Assembly (NCBI GenBank): GCA_037043015.1
Contig: CM073321.1
Location: 20,767,001-20,831,000 of the forward strand
Reading direction: 5' to 3'
DNA length: 64,000 nucleotides
Source of the DNA: Bryum argenteum
Lineage: Eukaryota > Streptophyta > Bryopsida > Bryales > Bryaceae
Part shown: positions 37,488 to 48,900 of the stretch, piece by piece
How the letters are laid out: every line of letters begins with the position of its first letter
Numbering within the stretch: position 1 is the stretch's first letter
Made by a program: the position numbers and the translations under genes
The notes under the pieces: generated by a model
Seen by the model: only the letters and a program-made list of their open reading frames with translations
Databases searched by the model: none
Told to the model about the DNA's origin: nothing

Positions 37488-37745
37488 GTAGACATCTAAT
37501 TAGATGTTTAAGACAATGTTTAACTAAATGTCTAAGTAGATATCACAGTAGATGTTTAAGTAGATGTCTAAGTAGATGTCTAAGTAGATGTCTAAGTAGA
37601 TGTCTAAGTAGATGTCTAGGTAGATGTCTAAGTAGATGTCTAAGTAGATGTCTAAGTAGATGTCTAAGTAGATGTCTAAGTAGATGTCTAAGTAGATGTC
37701 TAAGTAGATGTCTAAATAGATGTCTAAGTTTATATCCAAGTTTAT
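37488..37745 (+). repeat. 12-bp AGATGTCTAAGT array, about 18 copies
   Basis: Long, nearly perfect tandem array of AGATGTCTAAGT. All six frames stay open because the unit is a multiple of three, producing artificial (RCLS)n and (DIYL)n frames. This is the cleanest version of the repeat family scattered over the CACTA element and a likely TnpA target or amplified by-product. Confidence 0.9.
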
Positions 37746-38324
37746 GTTATCGGTGTTGAGAACTTGAGATGTTATATTGTTGCATGCAATTATAGGTTCA
37801 TATACTGTCCTCACATAGAGGTCATAATTATTCATGCGCATATTGTGGGTTGCAAATGTAATGATTATTTTTATTTCCAGATGGTTGCATCATTTTGTAC
37901 ATAGTTTACATGGCAATTTGCATGGATGTGAATGTAGTTGTGTAATTTGGTTTTTGTAAATGTGTCAGAAATATTTGGAGGCATTTGTGGAGTGGCCAGC
38001 CCGTCGCGTGAGGATGACGAAGAATAGCGGAAGCAAGAGGCAAAGGTCGCCCCGTAGGGTACAAGATATCAGTGATGCAGATGACGGTAGTGTGTGGCAA
38101 GTTCGTGAGCGCCGCACCAAGCACAGACAAGACTTGCAGCCTATTATCAGTGGCAAGGGGAAACAAAAGCTACAAGACGTATGACCCACATCGACAAAGC
38201 GCACAAACAAGCTGCAAATGCAGCAAAACATCTCGTGAGTTTGTTGTTTATAGTTGAAGTAATGAACAGGTACAATCTGTGAAATAATCGTGTGGTTCCA
38301 ATTGACGCTTAAAAATGTTTAAAC

Positions 38325-38580
38325 AATGTCTAGTAAGACATCTGAGAATGTCTTCTCTAATGTTTTTGGAGAAATCTTTTAATGTCTTCTGTAATATCTT
38401 GTAATACATCTTTTACAGTCTTATGTAATGTCTTTAAAGACATCTGCTAAGGTCTATTGTAATATCTACTCAAACATCTTTCTTTGTATTTTTCATTGTC
38501 TTGTACGACATCTTCAAATGTCTTATGTAATATTAACTAATACATTTTCAAATGTTTAAAAACACTGCTACAGAGACATG
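38325..38580. repeat. Degenerate AATGTCTT / AGACATCTT repeats
   Basis: Dense diverged copies of the CACTA repeat word, between TnpA-like exons. Confidence 0.6.
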
Positions 38581-39149
38581 GTTAAATCTGTGCTGTAATA
38601 TTTGGCCAAACATTATTATATGTTTATGAAAACGTTTGTTGAACACTTCTTAGATGTTACATGTATATTAGATTTCCAGCAAGGGATCTTTATTTTTCTG
38701 CACATTCTCGTATGCTCTATGATATGGATTAGTTTCAGAATTGCAAGCTTATCATGCAGTTACATATTTTGTGCTATTGAAATTTTTATAAGCAAGGTTC
38801 TTTGTTGTACAGTCGAGGATATGTGACACCAGAGGAGGATGCAGAGGAAGCTGAGGAGCAGGAAGATGCCGACACCAATAATGTAGACGAGTCTGAAGAA
38901 GAGGCACCGACGCAGATGGCAGCTAAACTTCAGGTGATCCGGCCCCGCTTGAAGAAGCCCCTCCAAGTGGATGAGCACGGCACACCATACGGGCCTTTGA
39001 GAAAGGCGTTCGAAGCGTATGTAAGACTATTCACAAAAAAATTAGATCCCAGCCTGAGCTATAAGGAGCAAGAAGAGGAGGCGAGAGAGGAGTTTTTGAA
39101 CCAACTTTTTGATGGTATGTATCCTTCAGAGGTCTGTAGAAGTTTAAAA

Positions 39150-39306
39150 AGATATCTACATTCGTGAAAAGATGTCTACTTAGATGTTTGAAAAGATGTC
39201 TACTAAGATGTCTGAAAACATGTCTACTTAGATGTCTATTTAGATGTCTAAAAAGATGTCTACTAAGATGTTTACTAAGATGTCTGTAAAGATGTCTACT
39301 TAGATG
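39150..39306 (+). repeat. AAGATGTCTACT(T/A)AGATGTCT repeat cluster
   Basis: About a dozen 12-bp-type units with short spacers, in the intron between the two best TnpA-like exons. Confidence 0.8.
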
Positions 39307-39823
39307 TTGAATTTGTGAGAAATTGGTTTTGGCAAGGTGGCAGGTGACGGGAGTACATCGCAATAAACAGGCAGAAGTGGACGAGAATTGGATTGCGATG
39401 AGGGTGAACAAGTCTCTCACAAATCAGCGGTTTCGGTTTAACAAGATGATTGACAATGGGGAGCCGAAACCTTCACATCTTTCTGACGAGCGCTGGAACA
39501 AGATGGTGATGATTAGGAAGACTGAAGCGGCAAAGCATAAGTCCAAGAAGATGCGGTAAGTTGTGCTACGGAAGGGAGATAAGGCATCTGTGATGGCAAT
39601 GCTGCAAGACGGTGCGCTAGTGAGGCTGGTACGATCAAAGTCCGCACTTTTAGTTGATAACCAAATATATTTACATGTCTGCAAATGTCTTTTAAGACGT
39701 CTTTACATGTCTTATGTAATGTTTAACAAAACATACTTAACTATCTAAAGTAATGTCTTGCTAGTCGTTTAAAATGAATATAAAAAATGTCTTTCAAGAC
39801 ATCTTATAATGTTTACGGTAATG

Positions 39824-39836
39824 TCCAACACAGTGT
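39824..39836. repeat. Left 13-bp direct repeat of element C
   Basis: TCCAACACAGTGT, repeated exactly at 62,749-62,761. On its left the CACTA intron (AATGTCTTTCAAGACATC words) is continuous with what follows the right copy. Confidence 0.75.
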
Positions 39837-40178
39837 GTCGGACCCTATTTTTTTGATTGTGTGCCAATATGTTTAAATGCGCATTAAAAATAAGTATAGT
39901 GTCAAGAATTTGACCTAAGTTTGTGATAGGCCGTATACTATAAGGCAAATACGTTTTTACAAATAAGTATTATCTTTAGAGTGTAGTTTATAATAATAAG
40001 GACGGGTTTGCAAATCCGTACTCCGCACTCGAACGGTGAGGACGTACTGTCAGAAGCCGGAATGTAGGTAAAGACGGCGGCTCGAGGGCGGAGTGGCTGG
40101 AAGGATAATAATGACAAACAGTGCCAAAGACGACTCCGTACAAAGACGGTACTGATGGCAGACGGACAGGACATGATG

Positions 40179-40196
40179 GTCGGATTTGAATCCGAC
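40179..40196. repeat. Element C palindrome, copy 1
   Basis: GTCGGATT and AATCCGAC flank a 2-nt centre. Matching palindromes lie at 61,791-61,808 and 62,238-62,255. Confidence 0.7.
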
Positions 40197-40279
40197 TCTC
40201 TCTATAAAACGCGACCCGGAAACACAAGTAGGCGAAGACGGCCTTCCACGGGAAGCCGCACAAGAACAACGGCTACACA

Positions 40280-40645
40280 GTGGAACATTGCCAGGAGCCG
40301 AGGGAGCGTGCGGTCATCATGTTCCTAGCGCCGATCATTCACGCGGAGAAGCCGCATCGAATCACCGTCCGGCTTGCCAACACCGTCCTGGGGTCCGTGC
40401 GAGGAGAGCAAGAAGTCGACTGGGGGATCATCATCCGCGACTTAGTCGTCCGGCTCGCGGAGAATGTGGGTAAGACCCGACCGAGCCTGATCACTCCTTT
40501 TCTTTATCATTTGTATAAAAAGGAGGAGGTCCTGACGGAAGAGGAGGAATCGAACTACGAGATCGCGTTGTCGTCCCAAAACAACGGCGTTTTCGACTCC
40601 AAAGAGGACGCGACAGCAAAGCCATCTAATCGGATGACGAAGAGG
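40280..40645 (+). pseudogene. Element C gene, 5' part, cut by element D
   Basis: Open from ATG 40,280 to the insertion site of element D. The protein has basic and hydrophobic blocks (IMFLAPIIHAEKPHRITVRL; TRPSLITPFLYHLYKKEEV) and an acidic tail. Across the empty site the downstream frame reads DDEEDVAGSNEEDTQ, an acidic run that crosses the junction, but that frame has a TAA two codons before it, so the copy also has a 1-base frameshift. Unknown function, carried by element C. Confidence 0.5.
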
Positions 40646-40649
40646 ATGT
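40646..40649. repeat. Left target-site duplication of element D
   Basis: ATGT, repeated at 60,572-60,575 directly outside the terminal inverted repeats. Confidence 0.85.
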
Positions 40650-40675
40650 AAGGCCTTATTCATTAAATTGAGACA
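40650..40675 (+). repeat. Left terminal inverted repeat of element D
   Basis: 26 bases, one mismatch to the inverted right end at position 5 of the repeat (C against G). Confidence 0.9.
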
Positions 40676-41140
40676 CATTGAAGTCTCAATTTAATCTCTG
40701 CTATAAATAAACTTCTAAATATGCAAATTAAATTGAGACATTCCATTAAATTGATACTTTTTGAGTGTTTTGATAATTGAAAATTCTTTTTAAATAGATA
40801 AAGTGTTAATATCAAACATCCCATGATACATAATAGAAAGTGATTATTTGTTAAACCAATTTGAGACATTCCATTAAATTGAGATTCTCAAAATAACTTT
40901 TCAAAGGTAAAGTTTTAGTTAGAATAATATGCTATTTATTTCTAAATTGGATAGATGAAGTAAAGACAAAGTCCTCGTTGCACAATCTACTAGCTAGAAT
41001 ACAACTTTATCTACTAGCTAGAATACAACTATGAAGGAAAGTATTCTATCTATTTCCTACCTGCAATATTATAACAAAGAAATGCCCCTTTAGACACTAA
41101 GACACTCTACAATGTGAATCTTCAACATCGAAAGCATATA

Positions 41141-43994
41141 TCATCCTTCTGGAGTAGATGCGTCGTCTTCAGAGTTTGTCGTAAAAGCATTCACTGATGC
41201 CTTGATGATGTCAATTTGAGGCGTTGGTATAGCTATCTTGCGATCTGAAGTTGATTCGCGCGCTCTTGGCTTCCAAGCTGTCATGATACATGATGTGTTA
41301 GACCATGTTGGATCCATTGTTCGATCTTCCCGCCACACATTCCCTTTTTTTGTGTCCCATCCTACATACGTGTCCATATTGATATGTTTTCTAGTCATAG
41401 AGCCCAATATTGAATTTGGATCATATGCATATGTCCGGGATCCGGACTTGGATTTGTTTAGGCTCTAGTAAGCCATAATGGCCTTGGATCATCCTCTGCG
41501 GGACGCACTGCAACAAAATATCCTGCAAATGTATCGCGATTTACACGGAATGAAGCACGCGAACGGTCACGGACACGTCCTACAAAGGGTTCATCTTCCG
41601 CATCCTCTTCTTCCGTGCAAAGCCATCTCCATGCATGAAGTCAACCTCGTCAAGGACAATTCTAGAAGCCGGCCAAAATCCATCAACTAAACTTTCACGT
41701 GGCTCGATCGATGCATCGAGAGCAGCTCGAACACCTTTCCAATAATCTCTTGAAGGATTGTTTTGCCGTCTAAATTCTCCAGAGAGATCCTCATCAGCCA
41801 TTCCTGTCCAATGTGCAATGTACCCATCTAGCCCTTTCTTGACATCATTGAGTAAACTTTTATGTTCTAGGATGACAGGTTTCGGTGAACCAGATGGAAC
41901 ACAAGGTCTACCATCTTCAGTTTCACCCCACAAGCGAATCCCTTTGCCATGCTCTGGTAACCAATCCTTGTTAGTACACAAATTCTTGTACTCCATTATA
42001 GGCCACCCATTCGAATCCATGCAGAACTTAAATTGCTTTGCCTTGGAATGACCCTCTAGAAAGTCACCGCCTGTGCCAAAATAACCATCGCAAAATTCCT
42101 TGAAATCGGGAACCTCTTCAATTAAATGGGGAATGACAGGTTGTGTTTCACAGTCCATGAAGGATTTCATAAGTCGTGGGATTGTTGGATAGTCATTTGT
42201 ATTCAACTTCGAGCTCCATCGGCCGAACATGGCATCTATATCTTCATGCGTGTGTCCAACTATGAGGAAGTTCATGTAAACTTCACGAAAAATTCCTTTG
42301 TATACAAGAAGTGAACAAAAGGCCAAAAGCCATCTATTCTTGTTGTCCCCTGAAGCATTATCTAGCTGCAAGACTAGTATAGGGGGCAAAGCTTGAGCAG
42401 GGACAGGAGCATCAGGTTGAGGAAGAAGGGAGTCAACGCATGTATCTGAACCTTGCAGAACTGCATTGGATAATGTCGATCGAGTATTCTCATTTGAAAA
42501 TAGCCTACGGGATGAATTCCTAGGTTTTCCTTCAAGATCTCGTAGGAGCTTTGCAAGAGATCCAATGGTTGAGTTAGAATTTGCGGGGAAGATGTCAAGA
42601 CCATAATGCGCGTATTTAACATCTCCATGACCGTGGGCAATCATTCCCGTGACTGCAACAGGCATTTTTGTGTAAGAATCTGTTGCCTTGGTCTTGTGAG
42701 AAAAGTGTGGGGACGCAGTCTTGGAGTGATCCATTTTATCATGGATGATCGTCAGCAGCTTGTGAGGAGAATCATCCGAAACGGTCCGATTGAAATAGTA
42801 TAGTTCTCTATGTGCCCTTTGAGAGATGAGGTGGCTTTCCAATTTATTTGACCACTTCTGCTGTGCATACGATAGAGGTGTGCAAGCGCTTCGAAGTTGC
42901 TTGTATCTATCACACAGGCCACATTGAGAAAAAGTATCACCTCGGGCCTTTGGGGCAAACTTTGGAAATGAAGAACGCCGAATGTTACTCAGGCCACCTG
43001 AGGAAATTGGCGACAACTCGAATCTTGCATTCATCTCATTGATGTGAGCTAACTTGTCACTCCAACAGAACGCAGATGGCAATACCATGGCAGGGACTTT
43101 TTCACCGTTCGCGAGCGTCCTTGTTTTGTGAGGCATTTTGTCAGCATCAGAAACTATGAGCGTACGAAGCGTCGCTGCTGCTTGGACCGTATGTAGTCGG
43201 GGTTTTTTCAACCCCACATTCCCGTGACCCTCAGCTTGTTTCCCACTCTTGGACATTTCCTTGTACCTGTAGAATGTAGCTCTAGAAATACCATGAATGA
43301 TCCACCAAGGAGTAGGACACACTTCTCTACCTTTCAAGGTGATCCACTCCAAGCCTGCCAGGTCCTTGTGGATCTGTCTATGGACGTCAAGGAGACACTT
43401 CTTACGAGCATAGACCCCATCATTCACATGCAGTTGAGAGCGGATATCATGAATATGTCCACGGGGAAATGGTTGTAAGCAATTTGCCTCACAACACGAT
43501 TGTGTGGAGACTGCAATGATAGATGCTGGCGCCAGCAAAGCATCTTTCTTGGGTGGAGCAACATTCTCTACTCTATGACGCATAGAGTCATATGAACGAA
43601 CACCTTTCCGACCTTTTCGATTAACTGCTTTCATAGCCTCTTTGTACTTATGAGTTTGCTCATGGTCGTAGAGACTCACGCCATCAAGCAAAACATGTTT
43701 TGTGTCCCATGCGTGGAAGGACCACATCTGTCCGGATGGGAAATGCTCCTCAGATAGGGACTCCGCAATTTGCACCATAACCTGATTTTCACCAAGAATT
43801 AAGCCTTCTATCCCGTCATCCACATCCGGATCCAGGTTCTGGCACAATGCTTTGGCCACGTCAAGACCTTCATTGTTACGAAGGGTCACAACTTTTAAGA
43901 TCCATTTAGCCCGAGAAATGCCGTCGCAGACAGCGACACCAGGAGCCAAAGTAGGCAATGACCTTGCAAACTCTTCTGGACGATGCATATCCAT
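41141..43994 (-). pseudogene. Element D transposase, DUF7869-like, frameshift near C-terminus
   Basis: Main frame is 804 codons from ATG 43,994 to 41,580. Residues: CCEANC cluster at 167-172; CGLC at 358-361; HDKMDHSK at 418-425; LQLDNASGDNKNR at 542-554; GHTHEDIDAMFGRW at 580-593; IPHLIEEVPDF at 621-631. The invariant Asp of MDHSK, the Asp of LDN and the His/Asp of GHTHEDID look like the catalytic set of a DDE-type transposase, inferred from conservation among the three copies in this window. After FARKK a 1-base shift moves coding into another frame (PFVGRVRDRSRASFRV...GYFVAVRP), then come a TAA and a further shift to WDTKKGNVW, ending at 41,141. The family-2 copy has this tail as one open block. 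A splice acceptor (TGCAGG) lies directly before the ATG. The copy may be inactive or may contain assembly errors. Confidence 0.85.
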
Positions 43995-44158
43995 CCTGCA
44001 AGAAAATCAAAAATATATAACAAAATTAAGTTCAGATCGATGACTGAAAGAATAACAATTCTTCATGTCAAACGCTTATTCCGTCCACCGGCGAAAATGA
44101 CAGTGGTATATCATGAATATGATAAAGACAAGAAGAAGAGCGCTATAAGGGACATGAA

Positions 44159-45130
44159 TCGTCGACTCGACGATACCATCTTAATAGTTTCCGTCTCCAA
44201 GCTGTGGAGTGAAGAAAGAATCCTCACGAATCGTCGAGCCGACGATATCCACAGCAACTGACTAATAGTTTTCTTACACCTCTACAGACAGAGGCTATCA
44301 AATCTAACTAACATACTTATTTGAGTAGGTTGTCCGTACAACAACATAGAGTATATCTTGATAGCCATTAACCCAATTAATCAAAGTTATCGTCGACCCG
44401 ACGATAACATGACGGACGACCACATATAACTAAGATAAAGTACTCCCCGGCCGAGAATAGATGAGGTATCGTCGACCCGACGATAACCACCTATGGTAAT
44501 AATAGCATTAATCATAATATACTACCTTTTGTGCAGCTTGAAAGATATCGTCGACACGACGATAGCATGTCATAGAAGTAATATTTTCAGTTTACATTCT
44601 CGTATTGGATAACATTTATGTTATCGTCGACCCGATGATAAATGGGATAGTTCCAGACGACATAATAGAGATCGTCGACGCGACGATAAATTGACATTCA
44701 TAGAGGTTAAGAGAAGAGGTTATCAAAAGAGGTTATCAAAAGAGGATACCATAAGAGTTATCGTCGACACGATGATAACCTGGCATACTAATCATTTAAA
44801 TGTGAAATGAACCTACTGGTAATCATGATGGTTATCGTCGACTCTACGATAACCAGGCAAAAAAAATACTGCAGGCCCCCCGAGGACTGCACGCCCCCTC
44901 GAAGACTTTACGCCCTCCGAGGCGACCCTCAGGGTTATCGTCGACACGACGATAACTTGGCATGCTAATCATTTAAATGTGAAATGAACCTACTGGTAAT
45001 CATGATGGTTATCGTCGACTCTACGATAACCAGACAAAAAAAATACTGCACGCCCCCCGAGGACTGCACGCCCCCTCGAAGACTTTACGCCCTCCGAGGC
45101 GACCCTCAGGGTTATCATCGATCCGATGAT
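44159..45130. repeat. Family-3 palindrome array 1, twelve copies
   Basis: Copies near 44,159, 44,230, 44,388, 44,467, 44,546, 44,621, 44,671, 44,758, 44,831, 44,934, 45,008 and 45,112. The half-site is TTATCGTCG(A/G), giving a 21-bp palindrome with a 1-nt centre, or ATCGTCG-n3-CGACGAT in shorter form. Most spacers read ACC or ACA on the plus strand, which is GGT or TGT on the strand of the minus-strand gene. Spacing is about 50-160 bases. Confidence 0.95.
44757..45110. repeat. 177-bp direct duplication within array 1
   Basis: Two adjacent near-identical copies (44,757-44,933 and 44,934-45,110), each with two palindromes, a CATTTAAATG-like word and a CCCCCCGAGGACTGCACGCC block. Confidence 0.9.
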
Positions 45131-45190
45131 GGCACAAATCCCAAGGCATTTCCGAATTTTTCGGCGTAAAAGACGCAATGTACGTTGCGG

Positions 45191-45665
45191 TCGTTGCCAA
45201 CACATGTTTGGTAACAAACGTTAACACAGATACAACAACAATAAACTCAACCGATATACTACAGAAAAATTGAAGAACAATAAACACAAATAAAGACGAC
45301 GAACAATGAACAGAAGCAAAGACGATCAGCTCGACAACAAGAGGCGGATTATACATTCTAGACAATCGCAAAAGGAAGTGTCGTGGAATGTTAGCTAACT
45401 TGCGGCGGAAGTTCAGAGCCAACACCGTGAAGTAGCGCCCAAGAATTGATAGAAAAGAAGAGAAGAAGAGAGGAGGAGAGAAAGCGCGGAAGAGCACCGC
45501 CTCAAGCCGAAGGAAGAGCAGCGCAAGAACTTGACCGGGGTTTACACAACACAAAGAGCAGTGATTAAAGCCAAGGCGGTTCCTCACGCGAAGAATACCA
45601 GCATTCAATGGATGAATTCCGCGCGCAAGGAAAGAGCGGGAATAGTTTGCCGCCAAAAATGAAAT
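45191..45665 (-). other. Presumed leader exon of the element D transposase
   Basis: GC-richer than its surroundings. The long minus-strand frame 45,021-45,656 has no recognisable domain and runs into the palindrome array, so I take this as non-coding leader. Confidence 0.35.
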
Positions 45666-45960
45666 TCAAACGGTCATTGTTCAAACGGATCTTCTTATAA
45701 GACATATTCAAGATAAGATCCGGCTAATAAATGAGAACCCACGACTTTCGTAACGAACTTATTAGCAGGATCTTAGGTAACGAATATACGTCCCAAATAG
45801 CATCCTCTATGAAAATCCGCTTTGTGAACAAATTCATAATTAAAGGCTTACAAAAATAAAACCTCAGGGTTTAGGGTTTAGGGTTTAGGGTTTAGGATTT
45901 GGGGTTTCGGTTTTAGGGGTTAGAGTTTAAGGGTTTAAGGTTTAGGATTTTCTGGTTAAG
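45630..45960 (-). promoter_or_regulatory. Telo-box cluster upstream of the element D transposase
   Basis: Four consecutive TTTAGGG-type units at about 45,868-45,896, degenerating to 45,960; on the sense strand they read AAACCCTAA. GAGCGGGAATAG at about 45,635 resembles an E2F site. Same order as at 26.3 kb, which supports a real promoter arrangement. Confidence 0.5.
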
Positions 45961-48900
45961 AATTTAGGGTTTACGGTCAATGCTTAAGGTTTTAGGGGTT
46001 AGTAAACTTAATGTAAGGATTTTTAAAGTAAAGGCTATAAGCTTTCTGCTTAAATAGTTGATAAAGTTCTAAAAGATAATGTAATGAATGTAATTATAAG
46101 TAAATGTTTTTGTTTGGTGTTAACGAATGTAAAATTTTCTAATATTGTTATCATTGATTCACCATTTTACATTTACAATATATAACATATGATTTTTAAA
46201 ATTTGGCGTTAGAAGAACGTTTGTAAATACTTAAAGTAGCATAATGTAGGTTGAATATCAACCATAGAATACAATAATTATGAGTAAAATGTATATTATA
46301 AAAAATATTCTAACTTTACATACGAGACTACATAATCAAACTTAAATGCAATAGTTAGCGACTTTACATAGAGTTTCAAATTTCATAACTTTATTTGAAT
46401 TGTGTTATTGTGTAAAGTGCATATTTATGTAGTTTTATAGTACAACCTATTCTAGATTGGACTTATAGAGTGAGTGTATTATTAAAAGCTTTCAAACTCT
46501 TCTCTCTTAAATACCTAATAGCTCAACCATGATACAAAACTATAAACCTATAGAAGATGTCCTAGGATGTTACAATTATGTTACAAGTTATATTCATGTA
46601 CAATTACTTAAGTAACTAGATTTTTTTTTCATAATTTTCTCAACTAATTCTCTAACAATTCTTATAAGACAATTATGATATTTGCTCTATTATTTCTATT
46701 TTATAATAAATAATAACTTAAATTCATACTACTAAAAGATAGTTGTTTATGTGCCTTTGAAAGTTCATAGTATCTTCTTCTTATAAAATATCTCTTAGTC
46801 TCATCATTATTCTAGTTTCTTAACCTAGATCCTACTCTCGTATTAAATTTTTTTTCAAAAAAAACCTTTGACAAATATTGGTATCTAGCTCTTCTAGGTG
46901 CTCCTCATGGATCACTTTTCCAGTTCAAAGAATTCTCATGTACATGCAATCCAATACAAGAATTGTACTGCAGCGTTCACCGAGGCCAAATTCATCATCG
47001 GTCGGTGTTAACTTGGAGTTGCTGAACAACGCAACAAAATTGATGAAAAAGGACCTCGTCTGTTTATTACAGTAGAAAAATGGCTGAACAAGGTGTCACA
47101 CTTGACCGTAAAGGACCTCATCCGGAGCACTTTCACAAAGGGTCTCTACACTTTTTTTTTTTAAAGGAGAATGTACGCGTGAGACATGTGTCTCACCCAC
47201 ATGTTACAATTGTAGGAATTTCATTTTATGAAACCACGAGTATGAAATTCAATTGTATGAAATTTCATATATATTTTGTGGTTTTTGTGGTGAAACATAT
47301 GCTACATTAGGTTGATGTATTTCTTAAAAGTTTAGGTTTCTCTACATATGTAATACAGTAATATAAAAAGACTCATGTCACAATTTTATCCATTACCTTG
47401 ACACCTTTTTCTAAGAGCAAAATGGGAACTATAAGGTTCCTTTTACTACTTGTTGGTTCATTAATCTAGTTGATCTAACTTCTAATCAATTTTCATGTAT
47501 ATTTGCATTAATGGCACTTTAAATGCATTTTATTTTTGACTTTGATTTCATAACCTTTTAATTAAATCTTAAAGTAATTCTATAATACCTCTCGAGCGAT
47601 TTAAGAATGAGATTAATAAGATAGACACTTATATTTTATTTTTTTTGTGAATTTTTTCCAAATTATTTTGGTTTCAACTTAGAGCAAGGGTGTGGCATGT
47701 GTCTCACCCTCTTGTTAAATACATGTAAATTGCAAGAATATTTGGCTTCAGTAAGGCACATGTTTCATTCCAATATGAAGTAATTTTGAATGTTATAAGT
47801 TGTGATTTATAAGATTTAGATTTACAAAATGTGAATCTTTTGGGTATGCAAGAATTCAGGTAGTGTTCTTTTTTATGAAATCATTTAACAACTTAAACTC
47901 TTTGAAATGTGAAATACAGTATTTGAGGAATATGTGGTCTAAAAGATTTAGTACCCAAAACTAGTTTATATAAAGAAGCTTATGTAGGAATTTTCAAGAT
48001 GTGGGTTTTGGGGTGAGGCATGTGTCATACCCCTTCAAGCTCTTGCAATTTTCATGATTTGAAGCATGGTGTATGGCATGTCTCTCACCCCTTACTTCAA
48101 AATTCACATATTTGATGTCCATAATATAAAATGACAAAGTACAATGTATCAAAACCTAGTCTAATTTCTCATATGAGAAATTTATAGCGGTTTTCCAATA
48201 CCCTTTGGAATTTTTATCTGTTGGAGCATTCTAGTTGATTCATTTGGCTATAAAGTGACATCGAAAAAAGCTCTCGAGTTATTACAACAAAATGATAATG
48301 TTCTTTAGCATGTATATGTATTACGCAAAATGGTATTGCTACTAGTACTTGCAAAGCATCATATTTAACAATGACATACTTGAATTACAAAAATATTTAA
48401 GTTGCTAACAGAGTTGATGGGTAGGAATTGACTATTCATGAATTTTAAAAGGATTATTAATTCTCATCTTTTGATTGAGATTGGACCAAAATTATAAAGT
48501 GTAGGTATTGAGTGAGGCACATATTCCTCTCCTTCTTATCCCTTTATTGACAGAGCGGACCAAATTTGTCAGTGAGGCGCCTTTGCATGGCCAGTGATGT
48601 CAATTAAGGGTTATATAACTTGTTGATGGTAAATGTGGTTCTTAGGGTGAAACATGTGTCACACTTTTTTATGTATTACTTGAAAACTAATTTAGAGTTG
48701 GAATATTTGCCTCACCGCTATTTGAAATTTGAGATTTTGCAAGTGCTTGAATACTTGGTTAAAATACATGATAGTGTATATGACTTACTTTGGAATCTTG
48801 TGAATATTTGTTGATTCATATTAAAAAACAAACTCATTGTATCTTTATTAAGATAGTAACTTATCAATTATCCAAGTATTTGCTTCATAGCCATGTATGA

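Larger units (their letters stand above)
35862..39555 (+). pseudogene. TnpA-like CACTA gene, 5' exons
   Basis: Probable exons: 35,862-36,165 (MGVITQFLDHDTVQG); about 37,969-38,178 (starts KYLEAFVEWPARRVRM, basic); about 38,813-39,114 (acidic EEDAEEAEEQEDA, then HGTPYGPLRKAFEAYVRL, with a GTATGT donor after NQLFD); and about 39,338-39,555 (VDENWIAMRVNKSLTNQRF, then LSDERWNKMV and KHKSKKMR, with a GTAAGT donor). The last exon resembles the plant transposase (Ptta/En/Spm, TnpA-type) domain, in which a conserved Trp follows a Pro/Ser-Glu-Glu stretch and a Lys-rich end. TnpA proteins bind the subterminal repeats and bring the ends together. The gene is interrupted after this exon by element C and resumes near 62.99 kb. 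Exon limits are read by eye. Confidence 0.6.
43995..45190 (-). other. Presumed 5' intron of the element D transposase
   Basis: Non-coding sequence between the ATG-exon acceptor (TGCAGG at 43,995-44,000) and the leader region near 45.2-45.66 kb. Occupied by twelve palindromes. The donor site was not fixed. Confidence 0.5.

Noticed and set aside
37445-37759. Cys-rich 104-codon plus-strand frame and the facing (DIYL)n minus-strand frame
   Set aside because: Direct translation of the 12-bp AGATGTCTAAGT array, which is a multiple of three.
44159-45130. CRISPR-like array
   Set aside because: The repeats are palindromes with irregular spacers that include a direct duplication. There are no cas genes and the context is eukaryotic.
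45021-45656. 211-codon minus-strand frame
   Set aside because: Runs through the palindrome array and leader region. Composition is not protein-like.
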